From positions 1-18,415 of the forward strand of contig BNVT01000016.1 of the NCBI GenBank assembly GCA_025998295.1: 18,415 nucleotides of DNA, in the 5' to 3' direction. The notes under the pieces are model-generated. The model saw nothing but the letters and a program-made list of their open reading frames with translations. It was not told the origin of the DNA and did no database searches. This DNA is from Endomicrobiia bacterium (GTDB taxonomy: Bacteria; Elusimicrobiota; Endomicrobiia; Endomicrobiales; Endomicrobiaceae). The translations under genes and the position numbers were made by a program. Below are positions 13,695 to 18,415 of the stretch, piece after piece. Positions within the stretch are counted from its first letter, which is position 1. The number at the start of each line of letters is the position of its first letter.

Positions 13695-14894
13695 ATGATT
13701 TTGGTTTATCCTAAATACGATAAAGCAGCATTAGAAAAAGCAGATATAGAGCTTACAGAATTAAGTAAAAAAATAGTAATAAAAGACAAAAAAATAAAAA
13801 TAAAAAATGCAGTAAAAGATTTTTTTAAAAGTTTTTTTTGTTTTTTATCGTTGATATTTAGTAAGAAAGATGATAGCAAAGTTTATATTGCCGTAGTTCC
13901 CGCAGGAGGTATGGGTGATGTTATAAGACAAGGGGACGCAATATCAATGCTAGGCGATTTGTTTCCGTCGGTTGTAATTGACATATATGGTAGAAGGTCT
14001 AAACGATTTTTGTCAGGCATAAAAAACATAAGATTTTTTATTGATAAAAATGCTGTAATCATTAGTCGCAAAAAATATGATATCGTCGTGGATTTTTCAT
14101 GTAAAGTTAGTTCAGGTATAGCGGATATCAAAATAAACAATCCGAAAAATGATCTTATAAAAAAATTTGCAGTCGGTTTTGAAGAAATAAAAAGAAAGTA
14201 TCCCTATTGTTTTAATGTTAATAATCAGTATATATTTCAAAAAATAGCAGTGGAAAATGGTTTAAAAATTTTTGATGTTATGAAACTAACATCAGGGGTT
14301 AAAGATGTAAAAAAAAATAAATTAACATTAAATTATAAAGATCAAGACATTAAAAAGTTTGGTTTAAGCAAAAGCGATAAATATATAACTTTTCAGCACG
14401 GTTGGGGAAATAAAGGCTATATTTCCGGAAAGACCGGCATGAGTTTAAAATTATGGGAAACAGAAAATTGGAAAAATTTGCTGGGAGTGATAAAAAGAGA
14501 ATTAAAAGATTATGATTATAAGATTGTACAAATTGGCATAAACAGTGCTAAGTTTGAAGAGGTTGATATAGATTTAAATGGAAAGACCTCATTTGATGAA
14601 CTTTGCACAGTTCTAAAATATTCATCGCTTCATATTGATACTGATTGCGGTTGTGTACATGTAGCAAAAGTGTTAAATGTTCAGTCAGTAGTTCTTTTTG
14701 GACCGACAAATACTGAGTATATATGTTATGACAATAACATAAACGTTATGTCGGGACTATGTAAAAATTGTTATATAATGGTTGAAGATACTGTTTTGCC
14801 ATGTGTTAGAGGTTTTGCAAAGCCTTTATGTATGAACTCAATTACACCTGACTTTGTTGCGAAAATAGTTTTAGAACACCTAAGAGGGGTGTGA
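13695..14894 (+). CDS. glycosyltransferase family 9 protein (heptosyltransferase-like)
   Basis: A 399-residue GT-B glycosyltransferase of the LPS heptosyltransferase family. The N-terminal acceptor domain starts at about residue 66 with AVVPAGGMGDVIRQGDAI. The C-terminal nucleotide-sugar domain includes FQHGWGNKGY, GKTSFDELCTVLKYSSLHID, TDCGCVHVAKVL and VVLFGPTNTEY, matching the usual D-x-G-x-x-H-x-A and FGPT motifs. A cysteine-rich patch (CKNC...C...C) near the end also occurs in some relatives. The first 60 residues are an unusual basic extension with a hydrophobic stretch around 44-55, possibly a membrane-surface anchor. The downstream gene overlaps its stop by one base (TGATG). Donor and acceptor are unknown; LPS core or surface glycan synthesis is likely. 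Confidence 0.82.
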   Translation: MILVYPKYDKAALEKADIELTELSKKIVIKDKKIKIKNAVKDFFKSFFCFLSLIFSKKDDSKVYIAVVPAGGMGDVIRQGDAISMLGDLFPSVVIDIYGRRSKRFLSGIKNIRFFIDKNAVIISRKKYDIVVDFSCKVSSGIADIKINNPKNDLIKKFAVGFEEIKRKYPYCFNVNNQYIFQKIAVENGLKIFDVMKLTSGVKDVKKNKLTLNYKDQDIKKFGLSKSDKYITFQHGWGNKGYISGKTGMSLKLWETENWKNLLGVIKRELKDYDYKIVQIGINSAKFEEVDIDLNGKTSFDELCTVLKYSSLHIDTDCGCVHVAKVLNVQSVVLFGPTNTEYICYDNNINVMSGLCKNCYIMVEDTVLPCVRGFAKPLCMNSITPDFVAKIVLEHLRGV

Positions 14895-15820
14895 TGAGGA
14901 TACTCGTTACCGGAGGTGCAGGCTTTATAGGCTCGAATGTTGTGGATGCTTTGTTGAAGAAGGGACATAAAGTTGTAGTTTTAGACAATTTGTCATCAGG
15001 TAAAAAAGAAAATATAAACAAAGAATCTAAGTTTTATAAAGTAGATGTTTTTGATAGAAAAAATGTATCTGCAATATTCAAAAAAGAAAAACCCGATGTT
15101 GTTATACATAACGCCGCTCAAATAGACGTTAGCGCATCTGTTGTGGACCCGTTTTTTGACGCCAAGATTAATATTCTAGGTGCAATTAACGTATTGGATT
15201 CTTGCGTTAAAACCAAGGTGAATAAAGTTATTTTTGCCTCTTCGGGCGGTACGATTTATGGAGAATGTGACGTAAGTGCGCCAAACGAAGAATCTAAGGC
15301 AAATCCTTTGTCTCCATATGGTATTGCGAAAAATTCAGTTGAAAATTACATAAAGTTTTATTCTGCAGTTTATAGTTTAGATTACACAATACTACGATAC
15401 GGCAATGTATATGGTCCAAGACAAGACCCATACGGAGAGACGGGTGTTATTGCAATATTTGTCACTAAAATGCTACACGGTAAGGATGTTAATATTTTTG
15501 GCGATGGCAAGCAAATGAGAGATTATGTTTATGTTTCCGATGTCGTTAATGCGAATTTAAAAGCTTTAAATAAAGGGAAAAACCAAATTATCAATATAGG
15601 AACGTCAAAAGCCGTGTCTGTAAATAAACTTTTAGAGGTTATGAGTAATGCGATAGGGTATAGTAAAAAAACGGTTTATAAACCAAAAAGAGAAGGTGAA
15701 TTATTTAAAAGTTTTTTGAATATAGACAAAGCTAAGAAAGTTTTAGGTTGGACGCCAGAAACTTGTATAGAAAAAGGTATAAAAAAAACAATCGAATATT
15801 TTAAAATGGGGAATAAATGA
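14894..15820 (+). CDS. NAD-dependent epimerase/dehydratase (GalE-like, extended SDR)
   Basis: A 308-residue nucleotide-sugar-modifying enzyme. The NAD-binding glycine motif VTGGAGFIGS is at residues 5-14, and D31-N-L-S-S follows the second strand. The active site consists of S117 (ASSGGTIYGE) and Y142-x3-K146 (SPYGIAKNSVE). RYGNVYGPRQDP and MRDYVYVSDV match the substrate-binding segments of UDP-glucose/UDP-GlcNAc 4-epimerases. I chose ATG 14894, which overlaps the previous stop (TGATG) and follows AGAGGGG; GTG 14891 is the other option. The next gene overlaps by 4 bases, so all three genes are probably translationally coupled. 4-Epimerase is the best guess, but a related dehydratase cannot be excluded. 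Confidence 0.88.
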   Translation: MRILVTGGAGFIGSNVVDALLKKGHKVVVLDNLSSGKKENINKESKFYKVDVFDRKNVSAIFKKEKPDVVIHNAAQIDVSASVVDPFFDAKINILGAINVLDSCVKTKVNKVIFASSGGTIYGECDVSAPNEESKANPLSPYGIAKNSVENYIKFYSAVYSLDYTILRYGNVYGPRQDPYGETGVIAIFVTKMLHGKDVNIFGDGKQMRDYVYVSDVVNANLKALNKGKNQIINIGTSKAVSVNKLLEVMSNAIGYSKKTVYKPKREGELFKSFLNIDKAKKVLGWTPETCIEKGIKKTIEYFKMGNK

Positions 15821-16863
15821 AAGCTTTTGTTTTAGCTGCAGGAGTAGGCGCAAGACTTAAACCGTTAACAACGGATGTTCCAAAACCCATGATTCCTATT
15901 TTGGGCAAGCCTGCTTTGTATTATACATTTTTAAATTTGCGGAAAAACGGTTTCGATAATGTTTGTGTAAATATATATTACCGCCCCGACGCTGTGACCA
16001 ATTATTTTAAAAATAATGACGAGATTGGTATTAAATTGAATTTCTTTCGTGAGAAAAGGCTCTTGGGCACAGCCGGGGCAATAAAAAATGCGGAGGATTT
16101 TTTTGATGATACTTTTGTAGTTATGTCCGGTGATGGTTTGACTGATATAGATATAAAAAAAGCAGTAGAGTTTCATAAAAAAAAGAAATCAGTAGTTACG
16201 ATAGTTCTAAAGAAAATAGATTTAAGACTTGAGTACGGTATTGCTGTAACAAACAAGGCAGGAGAAGTAAAAACATTTGTTGAAAAACCTTCTTTGGGAG
16301 ACATCTTTCATAACGGCGTAAATACAGGTATATATGTATTGGAACCCGAAATTTTTAATTTTATTCCAAGAAATAGATTTTTTGATTTTAGTGCGGATTT
16401 GTTTCCTCTTCTAATGAGACAAAAACAGAAGATTTACGGTTATGTCATGGATGAGTATTGGACAGATATAGGAAATGTTTTTGAGTATAAAAAAGGTGTC
16501 TTCGATATTTTAGATGGTAAAGTTAAATTTGACGTTGGGATTATTAGTAGGGATAATAAATACATAAGCACTAGTGCAAAAATTGATAAAAGCGTTGAAG
16601 TATGCGGGCCATGTTTTATAGATGATAATGTTATAATAGGAAAGGGTACTGTAGTTGAACCATACTCTGTGATATCAAGTAATGTAAAAATTGGGTGTAA
16701 TGTGTCTATTAGTAAATCAATAATATGGAAAAATTCAAATATTGGCTGTAACGCGAAAATAACAAATACACTAGTAGGATGTGGCGCAATGGTGCCTGAT
16801 AACATTGCATTATACGATTCCATAATGATGGAGTATAATTATCAGATAATGGCTTTGCGTTAA
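15817..16863 (+). CDS. mannose-1-phosphate guanylyltransferase-like sugar nucleotidyltransferase
   Basis: A 348-residue enzyme that activates a sugar-1-phosphate with an NTP. The N-terminal domain has FVLAAGVGARLKPLTTDVPK (nucleotide-binding loop and catalytic Lys region), RLLGTAGAIKNAEDF, and the metal-binding SGDGLTDID. FVEKPSLGD, VNTGIYVLEPEIF and EYWTDIGNVFEYKKG follow, as in GDP-mannose pyrophosphorylase-like proteins. The last 90 residues have a hexapeptide left-handed beta-helix pattern (IDDNVIIGKGTVVEPYSVI). Many close relatives, as I recall, continue into a phosphomannomutase domain; this one ends after the helix. Its ATG overlaps the epimerase stop as ATGA. It probably supplies the donor for the glycosyltransferase in the same operon. 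The exact sugar is unproven. Confidence 0.86.
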   Translation: MKAFVLAAGVGARLKPLTTDVPKPMIPILGKPALYYTFLNLRKNGFDNVCVNIYYRPDAVTNYFKNNDEIGIKLNFFREKRLLGTAGAIKNAEDFFDDTFVVMSGDGLTDIDIKKAVEFHKKKKSVVTIVLKKIDLRLEYGIAVTNKAGEVKTFVEKPSLGDIFHNGVNTGIYVLEPEIFNFIPRNRFFDFSADLFPLLMRQKQKIYGYVMDEYWTDIGNVFEYKKGVFDILDGKVKFDVGIISRDNKYISTSAKIDKSVEVCGPCFIDDNVIIGKGTVVEPYSVISSNVKIGCNVSISKSIIWKNSNIGCNAKITNTLVGCGAMVPDNIALYDSIMMEYNYQIMALR

Positions 16864-16870
16864 TGGCAAG

Positions 16871-16999
16871 ATGCTTCTGTATGCTCGTTTAGAAGATAGA
16901 TGTAAAACGCTTTGAAGGGAAACTAGTAAGGTGGCAGAAATAACTGCTAGAAAGTTCAGCAACCAAGCATCAATACAGGAGTTGTTTGACTATAATTAG
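16871..16999 (+). pseudogene. possible gene remnant between the nucleotidyltransferase and metK
   Basis: In one frame, ATG 16871 reads MLLYARLEDRCKTL, meets TGA at 16913-16915, and continues open as RETSKVAEITARKFSNQ and on to FDYN before TAG at 16997-16999. The second half reads like ordinary coding sequence, so this could be the tail of a decayed gene with a nonsense mutation. I do not recognise the family. The same stretch can be read as a metK leader RNA: GATGCTT near 16870 pairs with AAGCATC near 16966, and GCAG-CTGC forms a small hairpin. Short length makes either reading weak. Confidence 0.22.
16991..16996 (+). promoter_or_regulatory. possible -10 element for metK
   Basis: A perfect TATAAT lies 20 bases before the metK start codon. 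No good -35 hexamer is present at 16-18 bases upstream. If used, transcription would start only about 14 bases before the ATG, leaving just the Shine-Dalgarno GGGAGG in the leader. TATAAT arises easily in AT-rich DNA. Confidence 0.25.
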
Positions 17000-17016
17000 C
17001 AAGAGGGAGGGTTTCT

Positions 17017-18207
17017 ATGTCTATATCTAGTAAACAAGGATATTTTTTTACATCCGAATCTGTTACCGAGGGACATCCCGATAAAGTATGTGACATAGTA
17101 TCAGACAGTATTCTTGATGCAATTCTACAGCAAGATTCAAAGGCTAGAGTCGCATGCGAAACCTTTATATCTAAGGGTTTAATTATTGTTGGTGGAGAAA
17201 TTACCACGAAAGCAAAAATTAATACTAGGGAAATTATAAAAGAAGCCATAAAGGAGATAGGATACAATAGTTCCTCATTTGGTTTTGATTATAACACGTG
17301 TGCTATCATGGATACCATAAATACACAGTCTCCTGATATTTCTATGGGTGTTGATACGGGCGGAGCCGGAGATCAAGGATTGATGATAGGTTTCGCATGT
17401 AAAGAGACATCGGAGTTTATGCCTTTACCGCTTATTTTAGCTCACAAACTTGCTATGAGGCTTGCGTATGTAAGGAAGCAAGGTATTTTGCCGTATTTGG
17501 GACCTGATGGTAAAACCCAAATTACCGTTGAATATGTTGACTGGAAGCCTGTAAGGATAGACGCTGTTGTTTTGTCAACGCAGCACACGGAAGCTATTTT
17601 AGATAAAACGGGAAATCATATAACAAAGAAGTCAAAAGAAGAAATTGTTGACACTATTATTAATCCTGTTTTGGGCGAGTTAGTTGACAAAAGCACAAAG
17701 ATATATATAAATCCTACAGGAAAATTTTTATTTGGAGGACCTGCAGCAGATACGGGTCTTACCGGAAGGAAAATAATAGTTGATACTTATGGTGGCATGG
17801 CGGCACATGGCGGAGGAGCTTTCTCCGGCAAGGATTCTACAAAAGTTGATAGAAGCGCATGTTACATGGCAAGGCATATTGCAAAAAATATAGTCGCAGC
17901 CGGTTTTACAGATAAATGTACTGTTCAACTTGCTTATGCAATTGGCGTTATAGATCCTGTATCCGTAATGGTGGATACTCATCATTCAGGTAAGATTTCA
18001 GGATCGTTGTTGGAGCCTGTTGTGAAAAAAATATTCCCTCTTACTTCTGAAGGTATAAGTGATTATCTAGGACTTAGAAGGCCTATTTTTGCTAAGACAT
18101 CAGCTTATGGGCATTTCGGAAGGGAAGAAAAAGATTTTACTTGGGAAAGACTAAATAAAGTTGACGAACTAAAAAACAGTTTAAAGAATAAAGTATCAGG
18201 AATTTAA
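17017..18207 (+). CDS. metK: S-adenosylmethionine synthetase
   Basis: This enzyme makes S-adenosylmethionine from methionine and ATP, releasing phosphate and pyrophosphate. The 396-residue protein has the family's motifs in order: FTSESVTEGHPDKVCD (catalytic His and Asp near residues 20-22), GGAGDQGLMIGFA (the loop signature), GKTQITVEY, FGGPAADTGLTGRK and the phosphate-binding GGGAFSGKDSTKVDRSA. The last normally reads GKDPTKVDRSA, a mild change. A strong GGGAGG ribosome site eight bases upstream fixes the ATG. Length is normal and no motif is broken. Its product feeds the two DNA methyltransferases in this window and other methylation. I find no convincing SAM riboswitch ahead of it. Confidence 0.97.
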   Translation: MSISSKQGYFFTSESVTEGHPDKVCDIVSDSILDAILQQDSKARVACETFISKGLIIVGGEITTKAKINTREIIKEAIKEIGYNSSSFGFDYNTCAIMDTINTQSPDISMGVDTGGAGDQGLMIGFACKETSEFMPLPLILAHKLAMRLAYVRKQGILPYLGPDGKTQITVEYVDWKPVRIDAVVLSTQHTEAILDKTGNHITKKSKEEIVDTIINPVLGELVDKSTKIYINPTGKFLFGGPAADTGLTGRKIIVDTYGGMAAHGGGAFSGKDSTKVDRSACYMARHIAKNIVAAGFTDKCTVQLAYAIGVIDPVSVMVDTHHSGKISGSLLEPVVKKIFPLTSEGISDYLGLRRPIFAKTSAYGHFGREEKDFTWERLNKVDELKNSLKNKVSGI

Positions 18208-18208
18208 A

Positions 18209-18415
18209 ATGATCAATCCGCCAAAAAGAGTGGAGAAAAACCTTAACTTAAAAGAAAATATAAATTAGCATTGGGTCTCTCCAAGACTTTCTAAAATTTA
18301 TCAAAAAAGATATAATTTTTTCAAAGGTAAAGATAACTTTTATCGACAGAAGAAAAATGAAAGCAAAGAACATTTTTTTAAAGAGAGCTATAAATTAAAT
18401 AAGTTAAGCAAAATA
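18209..18415 (+). pseudogene. possible FtsJ/RlmE-like rRNA methyltransferase start, interrupted by TAG (runs off window)
   Basis: ATG 18209, one base after the metK stop, reads MINPPKRVEKNLNLKENIN and then meets TAG at 18266-18268. The same frame then stays open to the window edge and includes KDNFYRQKKN and ESYKLNKLSKI. The spacing resembles the N-terminus of RlmE/FtsJ 23S rRNA 2'-O-methyltransferases, where a D-x-[FY] segment is followed by a [FY]-K-L helix carrying the first catalytic lysine. The usual GxRSRA segment is not recognisable. No ATG, GTG or TTG lies in frame after the TAG, so without readthrough the gene looks dead. The family call rests on a short weak match. Confidence 0.3.

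Noticed and set aside
16928..16965. SAM-I riboswitch ahead of metK
   Set aside because: The GGTGG...GAAAGTTCAGCAACC stretch resembles part of the core, but the kink-turn and the later GGTGCTAA segment are missing and no enclosing P1 helix is evident.
1..18415. tRNA, rRNA or CRISPR arrays
   Set aside because: No cloverleaf with a T-loop, rRNA signature or spaced direct repeats was seen on either strand by eye.

Overview
The window is 18.4 kb of AT-rich bacterial DNA, using the standard bacterial code, with every convincing gene on the + strand. Most genes are close together, and several pairs overlap by 1-4 bases. The gene set (LPS-type family 9 glycosyltransferase, WbpA-type UDP-sugar dehydrogenase, compact informational genes) suggests a low-GC, Gram-negative-type bacterium. 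The intergenic stretches hold what look like broken gene remnants, which would fit a host-associated lineage with a decaying genome such as the Endomicrobium branch of Elusimicrobiota. That placement is only an impression and cannot be confirmed without a search.

Layout. 1-2427: end of peptide deformylase (def), fmt, trxA and trxB, i.e. N-terminal formyl-methionine metabolism followed by the thioredoxin/thioredoxin reductase pair. 2502-5990: a compact three-gene restriction-modification cassette in the order methyltransferase, MvaI/BcnI-family nuclease, methyltransferase, placed between trxB and polA. 6059-10968: polA, coaE and rho, with coaE overlapping polA by 4 bases. 10969-11277: a 309-base non-coding stretch holding a 23-bp-stem inverted repeat with a U-rich tail, a good promoter, a short 5'-UTR hairpin and a 14-codon ORF whose stop overlaps the next start. 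11278-12579: UDP-N-acetylhexosamine 6-dehydrogenase family gene. 12627-13655: recA. 13695-16863: a tightly coupled operon of a family 9 glycosyltransferase, a GalE-like epimerase/dehydratase and a GDP-mannose-pyrophosphorylase-like nucleotidyltransferase, probably for surface polysaccharide or LPS. 16864-17016: probable gene remnant or structured leader. 17017-18207: metK. 18209-end: start of a possible FtsJ/RlmE-like gene with an in-frame TAG at codon 20.

How they work together. def and fmt handle the formyl group of initiator methionine. trxA and trxB form an NADPH-dependent disulfide-reducing pair. The three-gene cassette is a self-contained restriction-modification system that methylates host DNA and cuts foreign DNA; a CCSGG-like target is the best guess. 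polA and recA cover repair and recombination, and rho covers transcription termination. The dehydrogenase, glycosyltransferase, epimerase and nucleotidyltransferase make and transfer activated sugars. metK supplies S-adenosylmethionine, which the two DNA methyltransferases and the putative rRNA methyltransferase would consume.

The points most worth following up are the restriction cassette, the long inverted-repeat element after rho, the promoter plus truncated leader ORF before the dehydrogenase, the two putative remnants flanking metK, and the unusual residues in Pol I and RecA.
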